Shown here: positions 1-10,564 of the stretch, one piece after another | Layout of the letters: every line of letters starts with the position of its first letter | Position numbering within the stretch: position 1 is the first letter of the stretch | Source: Gracilariopsis chorda | Taxonomy: Eukaryota; Rhodophyta; Florideophyceae; Gracilariales; Gracilariaceae | Assembly: GCA_003194525.1 (NCBI GenBank) | Contig: NBIV01000182.1 | Coordinates: forward strand, 62,001 to 126,000 | Reading direction: 5' to 3' | Length of the DNA: 64,000 nt | The notes under the pieces: generated by a model | Database searches by the model: none | What the model saw: only the letters and a program-made list of their open reading frames with translations | Told to the model about the DNA's origin: nothing | Position numbers and translations under genes: made by a program

Positions 1-923
1 CATGTTGATACACCGCCCCCTGTGAAAGAGACTACAGGGAATTCTGGACTATCCGTCAATTCTGGACTCACATCCCTGCAGGCATTACAAAGAAAGGATT
101 ACGTTGAGCAGACTAAATCCAGTCCACGAAGTAACGATCAAAAAGTGCGGCTTAACGGCGCCTCCGAAGATGCCAATAACTTGGAAAATCTTTCAGTTGA
201 ACTGAGTTCTTTCAATACTACTTCCTCGAAGAAGTCCGTTGACGACGTAATGAGTAATCACAGTTCCACGAGCAAGCTTCATGCCCTTATCGGGAGAATA
301 TCTACAGCAAGAGCATCACCTTCTCGTTGTATGTCAGATTCCTTAGAATACAGACCATCCGAATGTCATAGCATGGTTGGTCAAAATATCATTAGAACTA
401 TTCTAGTGGTGTTGAGACACCTGCACTGAACTTCTACGCATATTCGCCTTATCGACAGAGGGATAACTATCATTTATGACTTCTGTGAAGTACAATACCG
501 TGTGGCGGATGTTATTTCAGTGGAAGATTGCATCGATGTGATCGGTACCTGTGCACAGTTCTATAGAGATCGCGAGGGCATCCTCGAGGCTGCGGTTTCT
601 GTCTTGTACTATTCGTCGCAGGATGTCGACGGAGAAAACTTGATGAGGAAAATGAGAATGGTCTAAAACGACTTGACACGATCAACAATCTACTCAACTC
701 AGCCGCCAAGCAGGAACGCAAGCATCGTATCTGGGTTCAGCACGCCAGATTGATTGTTATTCAAGTTCGCCTGCGAGAAAAAGGAGTCAGCCAACACTTG
801 CTTCTCAGCAAAGATCTCGCAGCAGCTCAGAAAGAAAGTGCTCCGCTAGAGCTTAGGATACGGCCTTCACATCGTCTCTTGTGTTCTCTGTTGAGTGAAT
901 TGAAATCGAAAGCAGTGGTTTGA
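1..923 (+). pseudogene. C-terminal part of an unrecognised protein, broken
   Basis: A coherent plus-strand reading frame enters from the left edge and runs from about 22 to 666, broken by an in-frame TGA at 427-429. It then continues in another frame from about 650 to the TGA near 921-923 (helical, charged text with HRIWVQHARL and LRIRPSHRLL). The first 110 residues are Ser/Asn-rich and look disordered. The part after residue 120 is helical and Leu/Ile-rich, loosely like armadillo-type repeats, but I recognise no family. One stop and one frameshift in text that otherwise reads as protein suggest a decayed gene whose 5' part lies outside the window. An intron at 427 is possible, but I see no convincing splice pair. 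I am fairly sure it was coding and unsure of its identity. Confidence 0.4.
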
Positions 924-1499
924 GTAGATTGACAGAGAAAAGAAAATTAAAGTCACAGATACATCATGCGACGTTAAAAGGATTTTTTCCAGATCGCGAA
1001 AGGGTTGCCGGTGACCCGCAACGTCAACTTCAATTGATATCCATGTTCATTTTTATTATAGGAGTGCAAAACTCTTTCTACTAGACGCTGTATAAGCTTT
1101 ACCCCCAGCGGCTACGGTAACAGGTATCAAGTTATTCCAAAACAGCAAGGTGCAATACAAGGGTAACAGATATGAACAGAAGGCACAACCAGGATCCACT
1201 TCCAATGACCTCATACCTCGAGCCACGTGAAGCCTGTACACATTGGAGGAAGACGGCTGCTTCTTTGAAAGTACGGTTGGAAGAAGTGAAACCATCAAAT
1301 GCTTGGTACAGATGGGTTCTCATGATACGTAGAAAATGCGTTTTCTGTACTCTGAACGCGATTCTGTTCTGCGTCTTGATAGAGAAAACAATAAGTTTGT
1401 TTCCATTCCGCGGCGATGTCCATTTGCCGGATTCACTGTTTGTTCGCCTACAAAGATCGGAAGCAGCCTTTCAACGTTTCTGATATTCCAATCGCGCTT
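924..1499. other. No supported gene
   Basis: This is AT-rich sequence between two converging coding relics. Short ORFs occur on both strands (for example minus 1132-1323), but none carries a recognisable motif, and they overlap one another in several frames. It probably contains the lost 3' end of the STT3 relic to its right, but I could not align the later STT3 regions, including the WWDYG motif, here. Confidence 0.5.
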
Positions 1500-2745
1500 A
1501 GCATCGACGCAGCAGGAGCAAGCCCAGGCATAATTCAAATCATGACTCCTGAAGAGTACACAGCAAATGCACAATACGTAATCAAGAACATATTTGCATC
1601 AGACAGCTTCCTGAAACAAAAGTACAGTCCAATAGGCATCAAATACACAGTCAAGTGGAGGTCGAAAAAGTACGATCCCCATGCTGTGGGCTGATGCTCT
1701 GACACGGATGCAATAATCATAATGGTCCTAGATACATACGTCGGATCGAGAAATTTTCGAATACTACCCGTCATATGACCGCTGCTGTCGAACGCAAATG
1801 ATACAAGAACCAGAGATACAAGAACGGACAACGTGAAGAGTGCACGCCAGCGTACAAAGGATTTTAACACCCTCGGTTCGGTGAAACTGCGTACCCAATT
1901 TGTAACACAATACAAGATAATGAGACCAAACGTTCTAGACGCCTGTGATGTTCAAAAGTTTGAACCGCGTTGAATCCAGCAAATCGGATTTACATGGAGA
2001 GAAACGTTCCAAGCACGTATAAAGTGTTATACGCCACATATAGCCCTGCAAGTAACGCCCTTTAAAGAGCAGCGCAAGGACGTAAACCGGGATCAAGTTA
2101 TTCATAAAGAAGTATCTAGCCTAACAGGCCACCATGAACAAGTATTATAGAGTAGCTATTCCTTACCAGAACAAATAGCCTGTAATCACGGCTTTGGTCC
2201 ATAGGTAGAAGCAGAAAATCATGGCATTGATCGCAACGACTTCGTTGCAATACGAGCCAACGACCGCAAGAGATATATACCCAGGCACAATAGATATGAT
2301 AGCGGCAGCAACTATGCCTGATGCAGTGTCAGATTATTCGTTTCTAAGAGCATAGGCAGATAATGCAGTCATTGCGGAGAATACCAGGTCTGTTAGCACG
2401 CAAACGTCCAGAATGTTGATTTAAAAGGCGCGAAAACGGTGGGTATTGTACATGAAAGCAGCGGTATACATTATTTTGGGATAAATCGTGCCCCTCACGA
2501 TTCTACCAAGCGGATACCAGGATCTTGAATCAAAACGGTTCCCAAACTTGTGGGAACCTTCTTCAACCAGAACTCTGAAAAATTGCAAAGGGGATTATTC
2601 GCAAGTTAGAGTGAATCGAGCCAAGGAGAGAAGAGGATGCTGGGCATTAACGCTCTGGACATCAGCGGTAGCGGTTCACGATGTAGGGGTTAAGCTTAGC
2701 TTGTGCTTTGGAAATTGAACAACGGTTCAAACTCGTGGGTTATGC
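1500..2745 (-). pseudogene. STT3: STT3 oligosaccharyltransferase catalytic subunit, pseudogene
   Basis: Conceptual translation of the minus strand gives successive blocks of the eukaryotic STT3 family, the ER membrane enzyme that moves the dolichol-linked glycan to Asn-X-Ser/Thr. In order from high to low coordinate these are: EPLFNFQST (family FDPWFN-type first loop, about 2730-2700); SWYPLGRIVRGTIYP (about 2520-2480); IVPGYISLAVVGSYCNEVVAI (about 2310-2250; the family has SYDNE); NLIPVYVLALLFKGRY (about 2100-2050); and FLDPTYVSRTIMIIASVSEHQP followed by YFFDLHLTVYLMPIGLYFCF and YSSGVMI (1915-1535). Stops fall at about 2410, 2345 and 1535 (the family Arg after SGVM is now TGA), and frames change at about 1960 and 2600. 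The C-terminal half with WWDYG is not found. This is a dead copy, so a working STT3 must exist elsewhere. Identification is strong; the exact ends are approximate. Confidence 0.85.
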
Positions 2746-3279
2746 TTTCATATCGCAGTACTGAGAAAATCCGGATGGAGAACGATACAATGTAGTTCGA
2801 ACTGCGAGCTATTCCAAAGGCTGATCCGCCTTTTCAACCTTCCAAACGTCAGTCTCTAGATGCGGGCATGTAGTCACTCCTCTGCAAACATGCAAAAATC
2901 CCGTTAGCATCTCACAAACCAGAGGCTGTTGTGAATAAGTTGAAGCATACAGTTCCACTGCCTAATCCTTGCACGTCCATCTCCACAACTCGCACTTGTG
3001 AGTTCTGATGGGATTGCTGTAGTGTTCGCAAACCGTTCCATCGGTGCCACATGTCCACTGCCACGTAAACGTACTCACCTAAAGCCGAAAGATTCGAACA
3101 AGGAAAAGCACCCAGTCAGACAGTCATCTTGAAAAACTTAAACAGGCGCATGTATAGCGATCGCACCAAGCATGAACAAACAGGCCGTCCTAACTGCACA
3201 ATTGCACCGACGAAATAAGCGCAACCTGTGAAATACCACCTGCGGTAAGCAAACCAATTAATGTACCCTCATACCCAGT
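2746..3279. other. No supported gene
   Basis: The minus strand may hold remains of the STT3 N-terminus or 5' flank, but I could not read a family match. No repeat, LTR or RNA gene was recognised. Confidence 0.4.
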
Positions 3280-4110
3280 TTACCTCACTGAAGCTTCTTT
3301 GTCAGAGCTTCCATCAAACCAATCATCTGTTTCCTCTGCAAGTGCTAGAGCACGCTTTTCCTTTTCCATTTCAAATCTGTTTCTCTCAAGCTCCAATCTA
3401 CTGCCCGCTTCTCTCCTTGAAGCCTCAAAATGTTGCCGATCTTTCTCGCTTCTTTCTTTTTCCATCTTCAAGCGTTCCTGGTCCATGTCGAACCGCTTCT
3501 GTTCTAATCGTTGACGTTCTTTGGATTGCTCGAGAAGAAAAACTGTCATATCTTCAGCAGAATTAGAAGCTTCCACACGTCGAGCGCGTTGCCTGCCCGG
3601 CGGTTTTGAGATATCAGTACCTCCATCACTTTGCAATGCAATTGTCTTGCGTTTCATAGCTTTCTTGCGTATTTCTTCACCGGCATCAACTAGTTGCTTC
3701 TCTTGTGCACTAAGCTTTTCTTAACTACTTTCACCACTTCTGCTTTTTCGTCCATTTCAAAAATAAGATCATCTAGCAGCACTCTTATTTCACTATACTC
3801 CTCAAAACTTCCAGTTGTGGAGACATTACGCCTATTGTTTGCTCTTTGTATAGCGAAAAGCCTTTCAAATCGATTGATCAGCGTCTTTCGTGATGGACGA
3901 TTCATATAAAAAACACTGCACTGAAAACAACTGCAATAAAATCATTCAGCACTTTATCAAATATCACGTTAGTTTAGCCCCATTCTGGAACATGCGCGTC
4001 AAATTTTTGCACTGCTTGGAGAAGAAGAATATCATATGCTTAAGAAAACCGAAATCGCTTCAGTTTTTGCATAGTGGACGATAAGGCAGACTCTTTTACT
4101 AGTTCGGAAG
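3280..4110 (-). pseudogene. SANT/Myb-like domain plus coiled-coil protein, broken
   Basis: Minus-strand translation in three frames gives one protein. An N-terminal SANT/Myb-like part spans about 4065-3905 (AYDILLLQAVQKFDAHVPEW, then VIFDKVLNDFIAVV), with a stop after PEWG and a frame change near 3905. The block 3905-3720 contains RKTLINRFERLF and EEYSEIRVLLDDLIFEMDE. After a frame change near 3720, 3700-3280 reads KKLSAQEKQLVDAGEEIRKK followed by a long charged coiled coil of E/R/K/M heptads. This order (SANT-like DNA-binding half, EEYSE-type acidic linker, basic segment, coiled coil) is that of an expanded family known to me from oomycetes and red algae, often near transposons. Two frame changes and a stop make it a pseudogene, or possibly an intron-containing or error-containing gene. 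It probably bound DNA; the target is unknown. Confidence 0.6.
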
Positions 4111-7100
4111 AATGGGTTTGGGTCTTTCCGGGCAAACCTGCTGTGGTCTTCATTGCCTTGGTGTCTTTCGATGACTTTTCGGAATGCCCGGATGTGCTCA
4201 TGGTCAGAGAGTCGTTCAAACGTAGCGCGTCGTCTGCGAAAGAGGTATACTATCAGCTACTCGTATGGATGGTGGTTTGTACGAGAATTCGCATGAACTT
4301 CACGTACGTTTCGTAGCCACAAATGACAAGTGTGCATCTTGTTCCTGGTGTATACAATAATTGTACGAGAATTTGTTCGCCGTAAATCCTGTAATGAAGA
4401 AGACTTTTCTTGAAGCCCAGATTTTACTATCATTATTATATTATTCTCTTTGTAGCAGAAAAGAAATCCTTGATAATTTTCGTCGGCCTGCAACTTGCTT
4501 GGGTAGAACTAATATTGAATCTGCATCAAAATCCATTTAGAAGTTGCTTATCATATACCCAACTATAAAATTCTATAAAATTGGCTCTAATTTGATTCCT
4601 CGACCAATTTTTAACGTTTTATGTAGAGTATCTTCGAGAACTCTTCAATCCTATAACCGATGCCTTTATCCCTTACTATATGGAGCATGTAGCGACATAA
4701 GTTTTGGAAAGGGGCAAAAATAAGTCGAACCTATTTAAAGCTGAATAGATGGCCTGCCAGTCATTTACACCGAAACATACAAAACTACAAAGTGCATTCA
4801 CTCAAACCACTAAGTTTTTCTCCTTTATATGTTTTGTGCTTAAATGTACCTGGCAAAAACCGCAGGGGTCTTTCTTGAAATAATGCGTAACTACTACTTT
4901 TGCCGCTAATCACTGAGCCCTTGAAAACATGTAAAAACATACCGCTTAACCTAGTATGCCTTTAAAAATCTCTCTAAAACGTCCACTTTTGAGACAACGG
5001 CATTGACAAGGATTATGGCGCAAAAGCAGACTAGACTAATAGTGGCATCTAAAACACACCGTCAAGTACGAGTATACACCTTTTTCAATCAACGCCGGCC
5101 AATGTTATTAAATTTTTATAGGACAAAATAAAATTCAAAACGCTTCTACGCCAGTCGAGATTCTTGTCGCTCGTCGAATTCGATTGTAGAGCCTTTGAGG
5201 CACGCATTGAAGGACTTTGACTGCTGCAGTCATTGTTCTATGCGGAACAAACGCATTTGTTGTGTTGGGAGATTGGGCTGGCTGTGTTTGATGTCGTGCG
5301 TCTCGTCATATTAGTTTCTGTGGTTCAGTGGGCGCGGCGACAACTCGGACGACGATGTAGGTATGGCCGTTGTAGTGCAGGTCTAAGTAGTGTTGACGGT
5401 GGAGTAGGAAAGAATCCCCTGAGAAAAGCGAGGCAAGCCAACGCTGCTAAAGAACGAAAGCGGGATCGCACTGCTCACTGAACGACTCTATCAGAACCAG
5501 GACCGACGCACTGTAGATACCGAAACTTGAACAAGTTCACTCTTGGAGTGAGCTTTGTACTTATAATAGTTGTATGGGCGTAAGTCATCATACAAGAACT
5601 CCTCTATTTCCTGAAAGACCCACTTTTTTATATAGTTTATTGTGGAATATTTGACAAATTCGTAACCAGACCGGTTTCGAAAACTTTATAGTAAATTGGC
5701 TGACGTGCAGTATCGAGTGTTCTTGGTGATCAAGCTTAGAGCAAGTCTACCAGTGCTCTATGTTATAGACACTTGTTTTAAAAATAACATTCAATTTAGC
5801 ATCCTAAACAATGTGCAAGTTTACCAGTTGAGTGCGATGTGCTTGACTACGAGTACGAGCCGTTTGCAATACACGAGGTTCATGGAGTCATTTTGACGCA
5901 AGATTTCAAGTTGTGAACAGATAAAGGTGGTAGCAGAAAATGCTTTTCGTTGGCGCGAAGATTTGTTTTCCGCGTATTTTACCCGCCAGAAATCTGTTTG
6001 ATATAGAACCAGTGCTCTGATAGGTCAATGAAGTCCTCAAAACCCATTAAAATTTCAAATCGCGGTGTCTACTTTAATTTCTATATTTTCCTCGTATTGA
6101 AATGACAAAAGAAATCACAAGGCGGATATGGCAACGAGAAATGGCAATAAGAACGCTGGTAGGGATGCCAACATTGCCTAGGGCGCGATATTTTAAGATT
6201 TTTTGGGGATATAGCTCTCTGCTAGACTTGGTCTTACAATTGTAGTGTGCTCATCCTTTTATTCAACTGGTAGTCAAAAGCAATCAGAAATAATCAAAAT
6301 ATAAAATTATCACTGCTTCCTTCTCGGAGGTGCCTGCCATGCCTTGTAGTCGGGAACCGTGCTTGTAATACCACCCCAGAACCGTCGAAAAGGCGAATTG
6401 AGTTTTAGCAAGTTTTGGCTGAAGTTTTTAGGTATTCCACTTTTTTGTATACATCCAGGGGACGCCCAAGGACACGAGGATTGTGGCCCCGCGCATATGG
6501 ACCGATTACTCCTCTGCTCCAACGATACACGAATGACAAAATACATAGGGAAAGTAGATCGCAATAACAGAGACAGTGGCATTCGTTTCTCTCTCACTTT
6601 TTAGACCTGCTAAAGCCGTCCATGTTTTCGTTTTTCTTGCTGTACGAAGAGCTTCTGAACGAGATACTACAGAAAGATGAATTATCTGTTCAGATAATAA
6701 GCAGAAGAGGGCCAGATTGACTCAATTGTTTTCATTGATACATCCTGACTTTTGAAAAGTCGATTTCTCGCCTGAGATAGCACTCATTGTTGGTAAAGAA
6801 TTGGACCATCACAGCATTTCAAAATTGTCCGTGTGGTATTGATTGAATCCAGGAATGCTGCCATTGGGGAGGTTAAGGTCCCCGTAAACATGCCTGACGG
6901 GTGTGCATGGCACGCCAGTTCCTACAAAGGCATCTAATTGGCCTCCGACGGCCAAAAACAATAAAAGACGGTCCTACGCCCCATCACATCCGAGGGAGAG
7001 AGGCAAGCCGTTTTCGTTGCTTGCAGGGGACACGCTTTCCAATTTTTATTGTCCGCTAATTAGAGCTGAAGGGCTTAAGATAATTAGTGTATGGAAAACA

Positions 7101-7527
7101 GGTGGTGATGGCGGCCATGTCAATCACATTTCTGACGAGAACCTCTCATTGCAATCACCGTTCCTGGGAAACGGTGGGTGGGGATTTGATCTGCGACCAC
7201 CGCGCAGCGTGTTCCTGGGGTTGCGGAGCAACTTAGACAACTCGTCGCGCGATCGAAGAGAGATCGGAATTTGCGTTACGCCTCTTCGCAGTCCAATTCC
7301 GCTCAAATAAATCCACTTCTTCGGTTCTTAGAAAATCTATTCTTCAGCACTTTATACTATGGAGATTATTGCAGCTTTCTCATATTTTCTAGACCACTGG
7401 AATTCTTCTAAACGTAAATAATTTGCACAATCATGGTTCTCTCTTTCATAAAAAATAGTGTATGTGGGAATTAGTCTGTGTTGAAACCACTTCGAGTTGT
7501 CTTGGACAACGTTCTGGAAGACATTTT
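4111..7527. other. AT-rich intergenic stretch, no supported gene
   Basis: I read 3.4 kb on both strands without finding a recognisable protein, LTR or RNA. The longest ORF is plus 6903-7310 (135 codons, basic and Pro/Ser-rich, no motif). A minus ORF at 6310-6597 and a plus ORF at 5233-5481 have no family resemblance, and each overlaps another open frame on the opposite strand. The GC-richer block 6850-7310 stands out from its surroundings and could be a 3' flank or UTR of the glycosyltransferase to its right, or a remnant insertion. Confidence 0.5.
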
Positions 7528-10008
7528 TCAAAGCAGAGTAGAAAACCTTCCTTGCATAACTCTGTCGTGTACTGAGCAATAGTCCATCACCCACCCAACT
7601 TCCTCTACAATGAAAGATAGCAGTCTTTTGGGTACTATCAGTTCTGAATCAGAGGAGCCTGGAATACGTCTTGATTTGTAGCTGACAGCATCCGCAAGTA
7701 ACGTTTTGGAAGGAGTGCGCGGCTCTGGTTTCGATGTATATTTTGAACCACAGGGGTCATCATCTGGAGAGAGAGCTTCTGATATTATTTCTGCCAATTC
7801 TGATGGGAGCTGATCTAAATTTCCGAAGTATGTTTTCCTCACTGGAGCGCTCTCTTGCAGATTATCATCTCCCAAAATGTTTGACATTTCGTAGATAACG
7901 CGCTGTGCGACAGCTGATGAAGACGTGTTGTGGAAAGAATAAAGCGAGAAAGTGTTATTGCTGGTTCTGTGCAACAGTGTATTGGAAAGTCTAGTGAACT
8001 CTTCAATCATATGACCATCAGAGAGCGGTATTGATCTTACGGCAATTCGTACGCCCCTCACCTTGAAAGTGCGCTCAGATGTCCAAGAACTGTCTCCCAT
8101 CACGAGAAGAACAGCGGAATTAAACTCTGATTTCCGCAGGGTGGATCTTTTCCATATTTTTAGCGCTTCTACAAACGTACTTTCAAGAATTTTTGACCAT
8201 TTGCTCGGAAATCCAGTGTTTAGGAAAAAGAAGATAAAATCGTTCTTCTTAAATCCATACTTCACTCTCTTTGAGTTACGGTGTGCAATTGCCATCATAT
8301 TAGAGTACTTCGGGCCGCTTAGATCTTTGGAATGTATAACTTTCACACTGTGTCTTGAGCACCCACTGTCAACAAGGTACTTCTTGACTTCGCTCGATGG
8401 AACAAAAATGTAATCCAAGTGTGAACGAAGTGTTTCACCGAAAGGAACCAGAATTCTCTGCACTTCTCTCAGCTGTGTGTGGTCAATATAGGAAACAAAT
8501 CTCACGTTCTTAAACTGTACGGAAAGAGATGGAAGAACAGAGTACGCCAGTTGTGATTGTGATAAGAACACCAGATCTGTGCCTCTACTCCGTAAGATGT
8601 ACCTAAAGAATCGCACGGTATCTATAGCTGGAATCATACCTGGCATTACAAATATATCATGCGTGTATTGCATAAAGAGGTTTCGTAGGCCCATAGTTCT
8701 TGGATCATTATCTACATATGTGCATATAATCGTTACATGGAAATTTTGAGACACCAGCTCCTCAACTAAGTTCAAATAGATAATACTTTTCTGTCCAAAC
8801 TTCAGGGATGGGAAGATCATAAGTACACTCTTCTCAAATTTCAGATCATTTTTGAAAAAGCTTCCTGTTCGAATTCTATGTATTGGCACATATCTGCTTC
8901 TTTGCGACAACTCCGATATGCCTTTTGAAATATTTTCCTTAACGTTAGCATACATCTTTCTTGCCTTTACGAGGAGAGATAAATGAGTGTTCTCATTCAA
9001 GGTGTTGTCTGATACCGCATTCTGCCACACTAGTATCTCAGGAAGGCTAAACCCGAAATGGCCGATTTCTGCAGCACATAGAACAAATTCCCAGCTCTGC
9101 AGACCGGTTTGGCCTCCACCGCAATTTGTACCAAGTAATACGGTCGACGAAGTAACGAATTTCGGAATGGAATATTCATTGCTCTTTTCTATACTTTGAT
9201 AGAAACCTTTGTTCCAGGTCAGATTTTTCTGCCCAAATAAGGTGAATTGAAAACCGCATAGATGAAATTCTGTATTTGCTTCAAGAGCTAGAACGCACTT
9301 CTCAAGTGCGGTAAGTTCATAATAGTCATTTTCTTCAACTATTGTGAAGTACTTCGACGGATGAGATTTCATGAAAAGAAGAGCGATTTGCTCGCTGTTC
9401 TGACGCTTCTGGGGCTTTCTGTTTTCTAATAAAATTATTCTCGAATCTGTATTACCCGCTGTTTTCAGAAATTGGAGTTCTTCTTCGCGAATGCTTCGTT
9501 CGTCGTAAACAACTAGCCACTGGATATGGCGAAGGCTTTGCTGTAGAATAGACTCTGATAACCGCTTGTATGAGCTATACTTACTTCGGCAGATTGTAAC
9601 CACCGTAAGAATAACATCGCTAGCGTCACCTTTCGAAAGATTTGTGCTTGAAATCTCATCATTGCGAACAAAGGCCCCGGCTGATCGCAGCCGCCTCATC
9701 GGAGTATTTCTGAAATCAAATGATGTATTTTCGTCTTGTAGAATTCTCCGCTGGTCTAGTTTACAACTCATGTCCCGCACACTAGAGAACCCATGCCCCC
9801 AGAACACATAAAACAGCGGCAAACATGTCAAACCAGAATATAAAAGTACCAGAACCCATGAATTGCGTTTAGGATTGGCATGAGTAGATTTTTGGTGCGG
9901 TTTTTGTCCATCGAGAAGAGCTTTTCCATTGCTGTTCTGTAAATTTAAGCTCTCGTACAAAGATGAAAATGACCTTCGTCTGGTTCTCAACTTCTCAAGT
10001 TTGTACAT
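7528..10008 (-). CDS. GT2-like/GT4-like fusion glycosyltransferase paralogue lacking the GT4 EX7E motif
   Basis: The ORF is open up to 10143, but the first ATG is at 10008 (about 826 codons; upstream codons are open from a TTG), so I take the ATG. The N-terminus is basic, followed by one hydrophobic segment (VLVLLYSGLTCLPLFYVFW, about residues 50-70), a type II Golgi-style anchor. Next comes a GT2-fold-like domain (VILTVVTICRS...WLVVYDERS, with EENDYYE where active enzymes have DXD-like acids). A GT4-like half follows (VLMIFPSLKFGQKSIIYLNL...DIFVMPGMIPAIDTVRFF) that aligns along its length with the divergent neighbour. Where the neighbour has GG, GIDL and E-GIPFTVA-E, this protein has FGQKS, HSKDL and a Ser/Asn-rich stretch without the two glutamates. 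I infer an inactive or strongly altered GT4 module. It lies head-to-head with the active-looking paralogue, 556 bp between ATGs, and could share a promoter or complex with it. Confidence 0.8.
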   Translation of the reverse strand: MYKLEKLRTRRRSFSSLYESLNLQNSNGKALLDGQKPHQKSTHANPKRNSWVLVLLYSGLTCLPLFYVFWGHGFSSVRDMSCKLDQRRILQDENTSFDFRNTPMRRLRSAGAFVRNDEISSTNLSKGDASDVILTVVTICRSKYSSYKRLSESILQQSLRHIQWLVVYDERSIREEELQFLKTAGNTDSRIILLENRKPQKRQNSEQIALLFMKSHPSKYFTIVEENDYYELTALEKCVLALEANTEFHLCGFQFTLFGQKNLTWNKGFYQSIEKSNEYSIPKFVTSSTVLLGTNCGGGQTGLQSWEFVLCAAEIGHFGFSLPEILVWQNAVSDNTLNENTHLSLLVKARKMYANVKENISKGISELSQRSRYVPIHRIRTGSFFKNDLKFEKSVLMIFPSLKFGQKSIIYLNLVEELVSQNFHVTIICTYVDNDPRTMGLRNLFMQYTHDIFVMPGMIPAIDTVRFFRYILRSRGTDLVFLSQSQLAYSVLPSLSVQFKNVRFVSYIDHTQLREVQRILVPFGETLRSHLDYIFVPSSEVKKYLVDSGCSRHSVKVIHSKDLSGPKYSNMMAIAHRNSKRVKYGFKKNDFIFFFLNTGFPSKWSKILESTFVEALKIWKRSTLRKSEFNSAVLLVMGDSSWTSERTFKVRGVRIAVRSIPLSDGHMIEEFTRLSNTLLHRTSNNTFSLYSFHNTSSSAVAQRVIYEMSNILGDDNLQESAPVRKTYFGNLDQLPSELAEIISEALSPDDDPCGSKYTSKPEPRTPSKTLLADAVSYKSRRIPGSSDSELIVPKRLLSFIVEEVGWVMDYCSVHDRVMQGRFSTLL

Positions 10009-10564
10009 CTTCTGCAATTGTTCAAACCAAATTATCTCTTTGGCATGCACAGGTAAGCGTGGCGAAAAAATCAAACCAACTATTTCAAAGACGTCAGGTG
10101 AATATATCGTGTGTAAGAGTGTTGGTTCGTATCTTCTGTACAATTTATCATTCTCACTACATACTACGGAAACGATTTTGCGTACACTCGGTGTTAAGTT
10201 AATTAGGGATTTTGTTGGTTTTCAGTTCATTAGCAGTATCACTACCCATTGGTATTTTACATGCCAAATTAATTTAAACTTTACTTTGCAAGAGTGCTTA
10301 CGAATTTTGAAGGTTTTCAAGTATTCAATGTGAAGTTGTGCTATACGCTGTGAAATGTTAACATATTATATAAAAAATATTGTACTACACGTACAACTCG
10401 AAGATTAACTCATTTCTTGATATCCCATACATTGGGAGTGAATGTATATAGATGATCCAGATACTCATGCAGAGGATTAGCGCTCGAATAATTTCCCATA
10501 GAACTTATTCTAAATTCGATTATTCCCACACCACTTTCTAGAAATCCCCGCATTGTTCTTGAGG
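10009..10564. promoter_or_regulatory. Divergent intergenic region, probable bidirectional promoter
   Basis: This is the only space between two head-to-head paralogues, so both promoters should lie here or overlap the coding starts. It is strongly AT-rich. An AT run with a TATAAA-like core sits near 10365-10377, about 190 bp before the plus-strand ATG; other TATA-like words occur at 10270-10290 and 10445. No motif can be assigned with confidence. Both genes have open codons upstream of the first ATG (to 10143 and 10553). Confidence 0.4.

Noticed and set aside
427-429. In-frame TGA read as selenocysteine
   Set aside because: A frameshift follows in the same relic, and no Cys-containing homologue or SECIS-like structure was recognised; ordinary decay is simpler.
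6903-7310. Possible 135-residue gene downstream of the minus-strand glycosyltransferase
   Set aside because: No motif, Pro/Ser-rich composition, and the opposite strand is open too; kept only as a note in the intergenic entry.
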